A program made the position numbers and the translations under genes. A stretch of 64,000 bases of DNA from Bdellovibrionales bacterium (GTDB taxonomy: Bacteria; Bdellovibrionota; Bdellovibrionia; Bdellovibrionales; JAMPXM01). Every line of letters begins with the position of its first letter. Position 1 is the first letter of the stretch. The DNA lies in contig JADJOF010000004.1 in assembly GCA_016713885.1 (NCBI GenBank), forward strand, positions 310,001 to 374,000. Reading direction: 5' to 3'. Below the pieces are notes generated by a model. That model saw only the letters and a list, made by a program, of their open reading frames with translations. It searched no databases and was not told where the DNA came from. This document shows positions 16,110 through 25,179 of the stretch, one piece after another.

Positions 16110-17030
16110 CTAGTAACCGTTCAGCTTGGCGTGCTCAAAAAATGGCGCCACTTTATAGTCTTTTGTCATGCGGCCACGACGTGAGCTCGCGGGATCTGGA
16201 ATAGCACCTTCATAAGGGCGCCAATCTGTAACTTTGATCCAAGTGGTGCTGAGCTTCTTCTTAGGATTGAGAGGGAACAGCACGTTGTGCTCTTCTTCGT
16301 AACCATTCACATTTCGTGATGCCTCAGCCGCTGCTCGATCAACGCCAAACGCTTTGGTGACGAGATCAATCATCTCGTCGAACGTGTAGTTATTGCTATC
16401 CATGTAGCGCCCCAGCTGACCGATATTGCGAAAGCGAAGCGTCCCATGAACCTTGAGATCATCGAGCAGCTTCACCAGGCGCGCAGGCACGTGCTCGTTC
16501 ACTCCGCGAATCAATATGCAGTTCAAGTTGAGAAAAAATCCAACATCGGCGCAATTCGAAACCGCTGCAATTTTTTTCTCTGCACAGGCAACACCATCCG
16601 TCTTGAGATACACAGCATCATCATCGGCGCCATTCACTGAGATACAGGCAAACTTCAAACCCGCATCATAAAGTGATTGTGCATACGATCGATCGGCCAA
16701 TCGTAGCCCATTGGTCATGATGGCGGCTCGATGACCGTAGTGTTTGATGGCTTCAATGAGTTCCGGAAGATCTTTGCGTAGCGTCGGCTCACCACCGGTC
16801 AAACGAACTTCGGTACGACGACCGAGGCGCGAGAAGAAGCGAATAAGCTCCTCCTTTGGAACGTCGGGGAGATTGCGCACTGGCGAATAGCAATTGGCGC
16901 ACTCCATATTGCAGCGATGGGTGACATCGACACCGATCGTGTAGAACTGACTTTGCTCGGGTTCGACTTCAAAATACTTAATGCCATCTTGCGCCAAAGT
17001 CGATGCCGCTGCCGCTGCCGATGTCGTCAT
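16110..17030 (-). CDS. Radical SAM protein
   Basis: Cys40, Cys44 and Cys47 (CNMECANC) are the CxxxCxxC cluster of radical SAM enzymes, and RLTGGEPTLRKDL contains the SAM-binding GGE motif. The layout resembles the MoaA/NifB/PqqE-like group, but no second C-terminal iron-sulfur motif (SPASM) is visible, so the substrate is unknown. GTG at 17036 and ATG at 17030 are both possible; 17030 is better placed for AAGGGGAG. It follows the desaturase gene with 11 bases between, suggesting one transcript. Confidence 0.85.
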   Translation of the reverse strand: MTTSAAAAASTLAQDGIKYFEVEPEQSQFYTIGVDVTHRCNMECANCYSPVRNLPDVPKEELIRFFSRLGRRTEVRLTGGEPTLRKDLPELIEAIKHYGHRAAIMTNGLRLADRSYAQSLYDAGLKFACISVNGADDDAVYLKTDGVACAEKKIAAVSNCADVGFFLNLNCILIRGVNEHVPARLVKLLDDLKVHGTLRFRNIGQLGRYMDSNNYTFDEMIDLVTKAFGVDRAAAEASRNVNGYEEEHNVLFPLNPKKKLSTTWIKVTDWRPYEGAIPDPASSRRGRMTKDYKVAPFFEHAKLNGY

Positions 17031-17041
17031 ACGCACTCCCC

Positions 17042-17806
17042 TTAGTCCGCTCCGCTGAGCGCCTTTAGTCTTCCACCGATTGCGGCCATAAGGAAGCCCG
17101 CAAGATCAAAACTCGAACCGCGCGACAAATTGATTTTCTTGGGAAGCTCGTGGTGCGTGCCGTGCATGCCTTCACCAAAGGTGAGCCAGGTCACCAGAGT
17201 ATTGTCACGCGGCTTGCCGCCAATATGACACACGCTATTCACAACCGACGTCGCCAGAACGGTCAGCGCAACCGGCCAGAAATAGCCAAAGAGCACGGCC
17301 GGCCAGCCGCCAAAAAGCGCAAGTACAAAAACACTCGCGCCAATCACCGTAAAATAATGACGCTGAAAGAACATCACAGGTTTTACGCGAAATAAATCGC
17401 GCACAAGCTGCGGCTTCACAGCGCCGCCCGCTTCGAGATGCGAGAGATCCCAGGTGTTGGTGAGAATACGCCAAAACCCCTGATGCTTCGGTGAATGCGG
17501 GTCTTCAGGCTGATCGGAGTGCTGATGGTGGAGACGATGAATCAGCGCCCATTCGATCGGACGTCCGAGCGATGCCAGCGTCCCGAAATACAGACAGAAC
17601 CACGTGAACGGATGATCGCCATTCAGCGTGCGATGCGAAAGCCCGCGATGAAAGCCGATCGCAATTCCAAATGTCAGATAGAGGAAGTAGCCCAAAATGA
17701 TCGTCGGCACCGAATCTATCACCCGAGCAGGCCACGCCAAAAGCGAGCCTGCTGCCACAAGCACTGCCGTGTATTGAAGATGTCGCGCTTTCAAAATACC
17801 GATCAC
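17042..17806 (-). CDS. Membrane fatty-acid (acyl-CoA delta-9-type) desaturase
   Basis: Three histidine boxes bind the di-iron centre: HRGLSH (53-58), HRLHHQHSD (90-98) and HGTHHE near 214. Hydrophobic segments flank them (about 12-50, 66-85, 155-195). These enzymes introduce a double bond in acyl chains and adjust membrane fluidity. At 254 residues it is on the short side but all boxes are present. It is followed by the radical SAM gene. Confidence 0.88.
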   Translation of the reverse strand: MIGILKARHLQYTAVLVAAGSLLAWPARVIDSVPTIILGYFLYLTFGIAIGFHRGLSHRTLNGDHPFTWFCLYFGTLASLGRPIEWALIHRLHHQHSDQPEDPHSPKHQGFWRILTNTWDLSHLEAGGAVKPQLVRDLFRVKPVMFFQRHYFTVIGASVFVLALFGGWPAVLFGYFWPVALTVLATSVVNSVCHIGGKPRDNTLVTWLTFGEGMHGTHHELPKKINLSRGSSFDLAGFLMAAIGGRLKALSGAD

Positions 17807-17844
17807 TTCGTGCCTCGCAACACTCTGTTGCTCTCAAGCTGTTT

Positions 17845-18450
17845 TCAGAGCCGATCAGAGAGATACTCCAGAATGTAGTTTACCTTGAGATTTCCTCTTT
17901 TGATCCAATAAGTACCACTTTGATACTCGGGATTCACCAATGATCGTTGATAGTCATAGGGCGCAATTGAACCCTCTGGCAAGATCGCATCAACCGACAA
18001 ATCGTAACGCTCAAACACGGGCAGATGTCCGATCGGAGCCAAACTGCCCCGCAGCACCAACTCTCGTTTCTGCCCTGCCCTCTCGCGGGTGGAGTAGATA
18101 AACGTGAACCGGTTCTCGGCATGAAGCGTGTTAAAAACATGCTCGATAAATGCGTTGAGACTATGCCGATCCGCATAGGCCCCAGGCTGCAGCGATCGAA
18201 AGTCAAAGATCGAGAAATAGGGCATACTGGTCCAGCGACGCAGTCCAAAGCAGAAACGAGGACGAGCATCGACATAGCAAACATGCATCTCGCAACCGCC
18301 GGGAGCCTGCGCATCGACATCCTGATATTTCTTTAAGCCGACCTGCAGTGTTGGATCGGTTGCCGTCAACACCTGCAGCACACTCTCGACCTCGCGGCCG
18401 ATATCGGAGCTCCATTCACGAATAATGTGATACGTCGCCTGTCTCACCAT
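17845..18450 (-). CDS. Protein of unknown function
   Basis: The 201-residue product is soluble with no signal peptide or membrane segment. Notable stretches are MHVCYVDARPRFCFGLRRW and YWIKRGNLKVNYILEYLSDRL. I recognise no family. It lies 38 bases before the desaturase gene on the same strand and could head a three-gene unit with the desaturase and radical SAM genes. It is divergent from livH. Confidence 0.6.
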   Translation of the reverse strand: MVRQATYHIIREWSSDIGREVESVLQVLTATDPTLQVGLKKYQDVDAQAPGGCEMHVCYVDARPRFCFGLRRWTSMPYFSIFDFRSLQPGAYADRHSLNAFIEHVFNTLHAENRFTFIYSTRERAGQKRELVLRGSLAPIGHLPVFERYDLSVDAILPEGSIAPYDYQRSLVNPEYQSGTYWIKRGNLKVNYILEYLSDRL

Positions 18451-18494
18451 TGGCGTTCAGCGTAGCGCAATCTCGCGAGACATGTAAGGACGAG

Positions 18495-18523
18495 TTGACC
18501 GCCTGAGGCAGGTTGTTTCTACT
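18495..18523 (+). promoter_or_regulatory. Predicted promoter of livHMGF
   Basis: TTGACC (18495-18500), a 17-base spacer and TCTACT (18518-18523) lie about 40 bases before the livH start. The -35 box is good and the -10 is fair. Confidence 0.45.
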
Positions 18524-18562
18524 GTTGGGATAGACATCAACCGTCGAGCGAGAAGGAATACT

Positions 18563-19480
18563 TTGGAAAGCAGTAGCAGCCAAGAATTCATCCAGCATCT
18601 CATCAATGGCATCAGTCTCGGCAGTATCTACGCCCTCATTGCTCTGGGCTACACTATGGTCTACGGCATTTTGCAGCTCATCAACTTTGCACACAGTGAA
18701 GTCTACATGGTTGGCGCATTCGCGGCCTTCTATGCGAGCCGCAGCCTTGGACTCGACCAACATCCAGGCGTCGGAGCACTCATTGTGATTCTTGCGGCCG
18801 CTGTCGCCGCATGCTCGATTCTCGGTGTCACAATTGAACGCCTTGCCTATCGGCCGCTTCGCAAGTCGCCCAAACTCAATATCTTGATCACGGCAATTGG
18901 CGTGAGCCTGCTGCTGCAATTCTCGGGACAGATCATCTTTGGTGCCGACCCTAAGCTTTTCCCGGAAGTGATCAAGGACGTCGTTTTATTTGAAATCGGC
19001 GGCGTCGATGTACGCTCAATGGACGTCACGATTTTAGTCATTGGAACATTGTTTATGACGGGCCTGCATTTTCTCGTTCACCACACAAAGATGGGAACGG
19101 CGATGCGCGCTGTGAGCTCCAACGGTGGAGTCGCGGCATTGATGGGAATCAACGTCGATCGCGTGATCTCGTTCACGTTCATCATCGGTTCATCGCTCGC
19201 CGGAGTCGGCGCGGTCCTTGTCGGTTTGAAGTATCCAAAGATCGATCCACTGATGGGCACACTCATCGGCATTAAAGCATTTGTCGCGGCCGTGCTTGGC
19301 GGAATCGGCAGTCTTCCGGGCGCAATGCTAGGCGGTGTTTTGCTTGGCCTCTGCGAAGAGATGGTCGTCGCCTATTTTTCAAGCACGTATCGCGACGCGC
19401 TGGCATTTGGAATTCTCATCCTCATTTTATTATTTAAACCGGCGGGCCTGCTCGGCTCACTCCAGCGAGAGAAAGTTTAA
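18563..19480 (+). CDS. livH: Branched-chain amino-acid ABC transporter permease LivH
   Basis: LivH is one of two permeases forming the channel for leucine, isoleucine and valine uptake. The 305-residue product has about eight hydrophobic segments and the family N-terminus QHLINGISLGSIYALIALGYTMVYGIL. It starts with TTG after GAGAAGGA. livM follows after three bases. Its binding protein gene (livJ) is 2.5 kb upstream, separated by a minus-strand group, which is an unusual split for this system. Confidence 0.93.
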   Translation: MESSSSQEFIQHLINGISLGSIYALIALGYTMVYGILQLINFAHSEVYMVGAFAAFYASRSLGLDQHPGVGALIVILAAAVAACSILGVTIERLAYRPLRKSPKLNILITAIGVSLLLQFSGQIIFGADPKLFPEVIKDVVLFEIGGVDVRSMDVTILVIGTLFMTGLHFLVHHTKMGTAMRAVSSNGGVAALMGINVDRVISFTFIIGSSLAGVGAVLVGLKYPKIDPLMGTLIGIKAFVAAVLGGIGSLPGAMLGGVLLGLCEEMVVAYFSSTYRDALAFGILILILLFKPAGLLGSLQREKV

Positions 19481-19483
19481 ACG

Positions 19484-20524
19484 ATGACTCTCACAGATCG
19501 CTCCGCCCGTATTCGTTTCCTTAAAAGCCTTTTGAGCCCGACCCTCACTATCCTTGGTATGATCGGCGTGGGCATTGCTCTCGACATCATCACCAACGCC
19601 TACGTGCAGTTCGTAATTTTGTTGATGATCGCCAACACCGTCATGGCGACAAGCCTCAATTTGGTCAGCGGGTTCACGGGACAATTCTCGCTCGGCCATG
19701 CAGGTTTCATGGCCGTCGGAGCCTATGTTTCAGCGTGGCTCGCCATGCATCCCGCGCTCGCGGGCGCTCCCGACTTGCTCAAGTACCTTTTGCTTCCGAT
19801 CGCCTCAGGTCTCGCAGCTGCCGCCGCCGGTTACATCGTTGGACTGCCGTCACTTCGACTGCGTGGCGACTATTTGGCCATTGTCACACTCGGCTTTGGT
19901 GAGATCATTCGCGTCGTCATTTTGAATTCACCAGCCATCGGCGGTGCGCGCGGACTTTACGGAATTCCATCCGCAATGCCGCTTGAAGAGATCGGACTAT
20001 CGGCCTTCTCAACACAGTTTGCAATTTCAAGCGCCTGGTGCGTGATCACTGTCTTCACACTCTGGCGCCTTGTACACTCGGCCCGAGGCCGTGCGTTCCT
20101 TTCGGTGCGCGAAGACGAGATCGCGGCCGAAGCGATGGGCATCAACGTTACCCAAACAAAAGTTCGCGCTTTCGTCATCTCGTCCTTTTTTGCCGGTGTC
20201 GGCGGCGCACTGTTCGCTCATTCGGTCAAGTACCTGAACCCAGCAACGTTCACATTCACGAAGTCCGTCGACTTCATCATCATGATCGTCCTCGGCGGTA
20301 TGGGCAGTTTCTCTGGATCAATCATCGCGGCGGCGGTCATCACCATTCTGCCAGAGATGGTTCTGCGCGAGTTGCAGAGCATCACCGGCGTTGACCTACG
20401 CATGGTCATCTACTCGCTGCTTTTGATCCTTTTTATGATTCTGCGTCCTTCCGGAATTCTCGGCACTCTCGAAATTCCCGATCTCTTGAAGCGATTCAAA
20501 CGCAAGGCGGTTCAGAATGGCTGA
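19484..20524 (+). CDS. livM: Branched-chain amino-acid ABC transporter permease LivM
   Basis: The second permease has 346 residues and multiple membrane segments. The characteristic LNLVSGFTGQFSLGHAGFMAVGAY and VGLPSLRLRGDYLAIVTLGFGEI blocks are recognisable (motif cores GQFSLGHAGF and LRGDYLAIVTLGFGEI). It pairs with LivH. The gene overlaps livG by eight bases. Confidence 0.93.
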   Translation: MTLTDRSARIRFLKSLLSPTLTILGMIGVGIALDIITNAYVQFVILLMIANTVMATSLNLVSGFTGQFSLGHAGFMAVGAYVSAWLAMHPALAGAPDLLKYLLLPIASGLAAAAAGYIVGLPSLRLRGDYLAIVTLGFGEIIRVVILNSPAIGGARGLYGIPSAMPLEEIGLSAFSTQFAISSAWCVITVFTLWRLVHSARGRAFLSVREDEIAAEAMGINVTQTKVRAFVISSFFAGVGGALFAHSVKYLNPATFTFTKSVDFIIMIVLGGMGSFSGSIIAAAVITILPEMVLRELQSITGVDLRMVIYSLLLILFMILRPSGILGTLEIPDLLKRFKRKAVQNG

Positions 20525-21311
20525 GCGACAAGACCACCGAGAGGTTCTTCTTCACGCCGAAGACGTTGTCATGCAGTTCGGCGGCCTTCGCGCCGTAGAC
20601 GGCTTTAAACTGACGCTGCATCAAGGCGAACTCGTTGGCCTCATCGGCCCCAATGGCGCCGGCAAAACGACATGCTTCAATTGCCTGACCGGCGTCTACA
20701 AGCCGACCTCTGGCCGCGTCCTGATCCGCGGGATCGACACCAAGCCGCTTAAGCCCTATCAAATTTCGGCCCTGGGCATGACTCGCACTTTTCAGAACAT
20801 TCGTCTGTTTCGCGAAATGAACGTCATCGATAACGTCATCGTCGCCGGCCTTCAGCACGCTCGCCACACGGACTTCGATTCTATCTTTAGAACTCCCCGT
20901 CACTATGTCGAAGAAGCTCGACTTCGTGAACGCGCCATGGAGCTTCTCGCCATTTTTGATTTAAAGGAAAAGTACGACCTCAAAGCCGGCAGCCTTCCCT
21001 ACGGAGATCAGCGCCGTCTTGAGATTGTCCGCGCCCTCGCCACCGAGCCTCGTATGATTCTTCTCGATGAGCCTGCGGCCGGCATGAACAATAAAGAAAC
21101 CGAAGACCTGATGCATTTGATCTCTAAGATCAAGCGCGATTTCAATCTGACGGTTTTGCTGATCGAACACGACATGCGTCTTGTTATGGGCATTTGCGAA
21201 CGCATTCTCGTTCTCGATCACGGCATCCTCATCGCCGAGGGTACGCCAAGCCAAATTCAAAACGATCCGAAAGTTATCACCGCCTACCTTGGCGCCGAGG
21301 AGCAGGCATGA
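20517..21311 (+). CDS. livG: Branched-chain amino-acid ABC transporter ATPase LivG
   Basis: One of two ATPase subunits. Walker A is GPNGAGKTTC, followed by the LivG-typical LGMTRTFQNIRLFREMNVIDNV, Walker B MILLDEPAAGMN and the switch His in LIEHDMRLVMG. The signature is the family variant LPYGDQRRLEI. The length of 264 residues is normal. It overlaps livM and, by ATGA, livF. Confidence 0.94.
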   Translation: MAERQDHREVLLHAEDVVMQFGGLRAVDGFKLTLHQGELVGLIGPNGAGKTTCFNCLTGVYKPTSGRVLIRGIDTKPLKPYQISALGMTRTFQNIRLFREMNVIDNVIVAGLQHARHTDFDSIFRTPRHYVEEARLRERAMELLAIFDLKEKYDLKAGSLPYGDQRRLEIVRALATEPRMILLDEPAAGMNNKETEDLMHLISKIKRDFNLTVLLIEHDMRLVMGICERILVLDHGILIAEGTPSQIQNDPKVITAYLGAEEQA

Positions 21312-22023
21312 GCAACGCCCTCTTAAAAGTCAGTGACCTTGAAGTGCGCTACGGCGGCATTCTCGCACTCAAGGCGTTTCATTTGAAGTGAACAAAGGTG
21401 AAGTGGTCTCATTGATCGGCGCCAATGGTGCCGGGAAAACCACAACACTGCGCGCACTCTCCGGCATGATTCCATTTAGCGGCGGAATTGAATTTCAAGG
21501 CCAGAACCTAGCGAAAGTTCCCAGCCATCAAATCGTACGTCTTGGTCTCGCCCACTCTCCCGAGGGCCGTGGCGTCTTCCCAAACCTCACGGTCGCAGAG
21601 AACCTCCAAATGGGCGCATTCTCGCGCAAAGACAAAGCCGAGATCGCACGCAATCTCGAACACTGCTACGAGCTTTTTCCTCGCATGAAAGAGCGCCTTA
21701 AGCAGAAGGCCGGTACATTGTCCGGCGGCGAACAGCAAATGCTCGCAATTTCCCGCGCCCTGATGGCACAACCCACACTCCTCCTGCTCGACGAGCCCTC
21801 GCTCGGCCTTGCACCGCTGATCGTGGCTCAGATCTTCGAGATCATTAAGAAGGTGAACAAAGAGGGCGTTACCATTTTGCTCGTCGAACAAAATGCACGC
21901 ATGGCCCTTAAAGTTTCCAATCGTGCCTACGTGGTTGAAACCGGAAAAATCACTTTGAGCGGCAAAGGCTCTGAGCTGCTGAATGATCCGCGTGTGGTGG
22001 CGTCTTATCTCGGTGGCCACTAA
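21308..22023 (+). pseudogene. livF: livF: second ABC transporter ATPase, frameshifted near its start
   Basis: ATG 21308 opens MSNALLKVSDLEVRYGGILALKA and the frame stops at TGA 21389-21391. One extra G at 21373-21374 (GG to GGG) restores LKGVSFEVNKGEVVSLIGANGAGKT and joins to the open remainder (21388-22023), which has Walker A GANGAGKTT, signature LSGGEQQM, Walker B LLLLDEPS and VEQN. Everything else is intact and typical of LivF (about 238 residues). No slippery sequence is seen, so programmed shifting is unlikely. Its stop is one base from the next IS1-like element. Confidence 0.9.
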
Positions 22024-22024
22024 G

Positions 22025-23148
22025 AACTGGCCCACAGACGTGTGGATTTAACACCTATCCGGCGACCGTCGGCGCTCTTCATCGTAATGGGCTCTGCTTA
22101 CGACAGAGCCTGGATACGTTTTTTGCCTGCTACCCGATGCTGTGAATATTCGATGTCCTTACTGCGACAACGGCACTCAACACGAGAGCCTGACATCACT
22201 GCCAGGGGCCAAATTGATTGTCAGACACGGAAGCTACAAACGCAGCTCGGATGGCAGTCGTATTGTTCGATTTCGATGCCAGTCTTGTAGGCACACGTTT
22301 TCGACCTCACGAAACGACGCGTGCTTCAATCAGAAGAAGCGACACCTCAATCATCCAATATGGATGCTCTTGGTATCTGGAGTCTCTCTCCGTCGACTTT
22401 CAATCTTACTCAAGATCAGCCGTACGACCACAGCGCGAAAACTGTTCTTTCTTGGAAGACTGGCGCAGGACGATCTCAGACTGTCGCTCTCCAGAGCTTC
22501 TCGAGTCGACAGCTTTGAATTCGACGATATGGAGACCTTCGAGCACTCCAAACTCAAACCATTATCGATCTCGTTGGCTGTAGAATCAAAAACACGTCGG
22601 GTACTTGGCTTCGAAGTCTCACAAATGCCAGCAAATGGACCACTGGCCGCCCGAGCTCGACAGCAATATGGAAAACGACATGACCACCGAAAAGCAGGAC
22701 GGACGAAGCTACTAAAACGCCTCAGGCCATTAACGACGAGATCAACCACAATTAAGTCGGATCTGAATCCATTTTATCCTGAACTGATCAAAAGGAATCT
22801 ACCTGGTGTTCAACATTTAACTTTCAAAGGACGACGGGGGTGCATTGTGGGCCAAGGGGAGCTCAAGCGCGGCGGATTCGATCCGCTCTTTTCTCTCAAT
22901 CACACGGCCGCCATGTTTCGCGCCAACGTCAATCGACTCTTCAGGCGAACCTGGTGTACGACAAAAAAGCGAGAGGTTCTAACTGCTCATCTGGCCATCT
23001 ACGCGGTCTTTCACAATCAAAATATTCACTAACTCCCAGTTCTCTCAGTCAAATCCATTTCGACATCCAGCAAAGACGCCTACTGATGGACTAGAACCCG
23101 CTCACCCCTCAGCCATGCTGGCTAGATCCACACGTAAGTGGGCCAGTT
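22025..23148. mobile_element. IS1-like element, copy 2, with terminal inverted repeats
   Basis: The 1124-bp element has 24-bp inverted repeats at 22025-22048 and 23125-23148, matching at about 22 of 24 positions and starting AACTGGCCCAC. Each holds a CCAC-N6-GTGG dyad. The ends match those of copy 1 (5492-6579). It starts one base after the livF stop. No target duplication is evident. Outside the last 180 bases of the gene, the two copies differ widely, so they are not recent duplicates. Confidence 0.8.
22142..23032 (+). CDS. IS1-like transposase, copy 2
   Basis: The 296-residue product (GTG start, NIRCPYC) has the same layout as copy 1: four-cysteine ribbon (CPYC, CQSC), SLRRLSILLKISRTT, FDDMETF, IKSDLNPFY and LNHTAAMFRANVNRLFRRTW. 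From KGRRGC onward about 65 residues are nearly identical to copy 1 while codons differ at many synonymous sites, indicating selection on this part of the protein. The intact frame suggests it can still be expressed. Confidence 0.8.
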   Translation: MNIRCPYCDNGTQHESLTSLPGAKLIVRHGSYKRSSDGSRIVRFRCQSCRHTFSTSRNDACFNQKKRHLNHPIWMLLVSGVSLRRLSILLKISRTTTARKLFFLGRLAQDDLRLSLSRASRVDSFEFDDMETFEHSKLKPLSISLAVESKTRRVLGFEVSQMPANGPLAARARQQYGKRHDHRKAGRTKLLKRLRPLTTRSTTIKSDLNPFYPELIKRNLPGVQHLTFKGRRGCIVGQGELKRGGFDPLFSLNHTAAMFRANVNRLFRRTWCTTKKREVLTAHLAIYAVFHNQNIH

Positions 23149-23156
23149 TGAGGAGG

Positions 23157-23240
23157 GCGCGGAGCCACACCGTACCTCGCCGAAGCGAGAACGGGCGTTG
23201 ACCAGACGCGGGCTCCGCGTGGTGTTGGAGGACGCCCGTA
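23157..23240 (-). other. Strongly structured region after flgE
   Basis: The region after the flagellar operon holds two long complementary pairs in crossed order: CGCGGAGCC (23158-23166) with GGCTCCGCG (23211-23219), and ACGGGCGT (23191-23198) with ACGCCCGT (23232-23239). A CTCGC-TTCG-GCGAG hairpin (minus strand, 23189-23176) lies inside the first. As RNA this could form a pseudoknot or two alternative folds in the flgE 3' UTR. No U tract is present, so it is not a standard terminator. Confidence 0.45.
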
Positions 23241-23273
23241 AGGCATCCCCGCTTAACAGTTAACTATTTACGA

Positions 23274-24560
23274 TTATCGTTTCAGCTGAATAACTTCGTT
23301 CAGAAGTTCGTCAGTTGTCGTGATTGTCTTAGCGTTGGCCTGGAAACCACGTTGGTTCTGAATCAGGTTTACGAACTCGGTTGCGAGATCGACCGTCGAT
23401 CTCTCGAGAGACTTCGCAAAGAGCTGACCACGACCGGCTTGACGAGCCTTACCAATTGCACCGGCGCCGGAGTCACGAGACTCCTTGAGTCGGTTGTTAC
23501 CAACTTTGAAGAGAGCCTCGGGGTTCTCAAACTTCGCAAGAGAGATCTGCGCCAAATCGCGCGCCTGACCATTCGTGTACAGTGCCGTCAAAACACCTTC
23601 GTCGTTAAACGACATGTTGGTGATTGTACCGGCCGCCGCACCGTCTTGGCGCCAGCTGATCAAGTCTGAATCCTTGCCATACTGCTTGGTGCCGTTGAGA
23701 CCTTTGCCTTTATCGGTCGTAATAGAGTCACCGAAGTCGATCTTCACTTGCTGATTCTGAAGTGCGCCACCGGTAAAGTTCATCGCTTGTTTAGTGATCT
23801 GCTCGGTATCAAGTTTTCCGTCGACGGTGAAAGTCAGTTTTGCCGTCATGACTTCTGACATCTTGCCGGGCTGACCTCCCATAACATCTTTTCCGTCAAC
23901 CATGCCGCGAACATCCCATGCGCGATCGGCCGACTTGTTGAAGAACATTGTCATCAAGTGCTTGTTGCCTTGTGAGTCAAAAACTTCAACACCAGTTGAG
24001 TAGTGCGATGTGCTGTACGGATCTTCTGGATTAAAGACCTTACCCACTTCAACTCGTGAATCGAGGTTCAAATCCATGACGATTTCGCCAGTGGCCTTTG
24101 CCGGAATCAACGCACGCGGAAATTTGATGTCACCGACTTTATTGATGACCTTACCACTCTCGTCAGCCTCGAAGCCTTGAACACGCTGTCCGTCGTTTGA
24201 AACAAGGTAGCCCTCGCGATCAAAGTGGAATGATCCATCTCGGCTATAGGTTTCGCCGTCTGTTCCGCGAAGAACAAAGTAACCGTCACCCGAGATCGCG
24301 AGATCGGTCGACTTTTCCGTTGCATCGACGTTACCTTGTGAGAGCAATGGGTTCACGGCGCCGATCTTTACACCTCGACCGATCTGGTTTCCACCCAAGA
24401 TACCTTTTAAGTTCTTGGAGATAATATCTTGGAACTCCGCACGGCTTGCTTTGAAACCGATTGTGTTGGCGTTAGCGATGTTATCGCCGATCACACCGAG
24501 CGCTTCGCCCTGTGCGGTCAAACCAGACACACCCGTATAAAGAGATGAAAGAACACCCAT
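23274..24560 (-). CDS. flgE: Flagellar hook protein FlgE
   Basis: FlgE polymerises outside the cell to form the hook. The N-terminus LYTGVSGLTAQGEALGVIGDNIANANTIGFK is the rod/hook signature (core GVSGLTAQG and NIANANTIGFK), and the C-terminus has FVNLIQNQRGFQANAKTI. At 428 residues the size is normal. AGGAGG lies just upstream of the ATG at 24560. It is the last gene of the flagellar operon but is separated from the previous one by 184 bases rich in dyads. Confidence 0.94.
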   Translation of the reverse strand: MGVLSSLYTGVSGLTAQGEALGVIGDNIANANTIGFKASRAEFQDIISKNLKGILGGNQIGRGVKIGAVNPLLSQGNVDATEKSTDLAISGDGYFVLRGTDGETYSRDGSFHFDREGYLVSNDGQRVQGFEADESGKVINKVGDIKFPRALIPAKATGEIVMDLNLDSRVEVGKVFNPEDPYSTSHYSTGVEVFDSQGNKHLMTMFFNKSADRAWDVRGMVDGKDVMGGQPGKMSEVMTAKLTFTVDGKLDTEQITKQAMNFTGGALQNQQVKIDFGDSITTDKGKGLNGTKQYGKDSDLISWRQDGAAAGTITNMSFNDEGVLTALYTNGQARDLAQISLAKFENPEALFKVGNNRLKESRDSGAGAIGKARQAGRGQLFAKSLERSTVDLATEFVNLIQNQRGFQANAKTITTTDELLNEVIQLKR

Positions 24561-24581
24561 GAACCCCTCCTAGGTTACATA

Positions 24582-24674
24582 CACCCATCATCATGACGGG
24601 TGTTTTAGTTTACGCGACGTCAATCAATCGGTCGCGTGGAGGGCTTCCCTGACGCCGTTGTTTGGTCAAACAAC
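24582..24674. promoter_or_regulatory. Three dyads in the flgE upstream gap
   Basis: ACACCC/GGGTGT around 24582-24604, CGCGAC/GTCGCG at 24613-24636 and GTTGTTTG-GT-CAAACAAC at 24657-24674 lie within 100 bases upstream of flgE. They may end the upstream transcript partly or bind a regulator giving flgE its own control. I found no convincing sigma-54 or sigma-28 promoter. Confidence 0.35.
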
Positions 24675-24744
24675 TTCATGCTCAGAGACCAGCCCGTTTA
24701 CTCAAATTTTCGATCCAAGAAACCACGGCGCCATCAACTAGCGC

Positions 24745-25177
24745 TTAAACAACCACTGTCGAATCGATATTCGTGAAAACATTTTCACGCATCGCTTGTC
24801 GATCCATAACGGTTACGACAGTGTTGTTCTTCACGCTGACAATCAGCGCGTTGTCTCCTGTGAGTACCAATGTGTCTTTCGACCCCTTCTGGGCCGCACG
24901 ACTCACCGCACTCTCAATACCCTTCATCATATCCGGCGAAAACGAAATCCCTCTCGACTTCATTCGATCCACCGCATGCGCAGAGAACTTCAAACTCTCT
25001 GCTTGTCCCGCCTGTGTGGCCGCCCCAGCTCCTGCAGTTACTGCGACGCTCTCGCGAGTACATCTTTAAAATCTGGCATACCCGCTGGCTGATTTTGGAA
25101 AGTCGATCGCCTTGCACGGCTTCAGTTAAGCCCTGCATTCCTCCGATCGGTTTTCCAACTACGCCAGCAACTGCCAT
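24745..25177 (-). pseudogene. Small flagellar hook-operon protein (TIGR02530 type), two frameshifts
   Basis: The family is a 120-140-residue protein found next to flgD and flgE. The first frame starts at ATG 25177 (MAVAGVVGKPIGGMQG) and is lost at the A run 25093-25096; one more A gives NQPAGMPDFKDVLARAS. A second one-base loss near 25040-25046 is needed to reach VTAGAGAATQAGQAE and then LKFSAHAVDRMKSRGISF to the stop at 24745. The joined protein would be about 144 residues, the family norm. The two lesions 50 bases apart in a small gene suggest a locally poor sequence, or decay. Confidence 0.75.
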
Positions 25178-25179
25178 TT

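Noticed and set aside
21308..21400. Programmed frameshift in livF
   Set aside because: No slippery heptamer is present at the shift and the family is not known to use it; a missing G is simpler.
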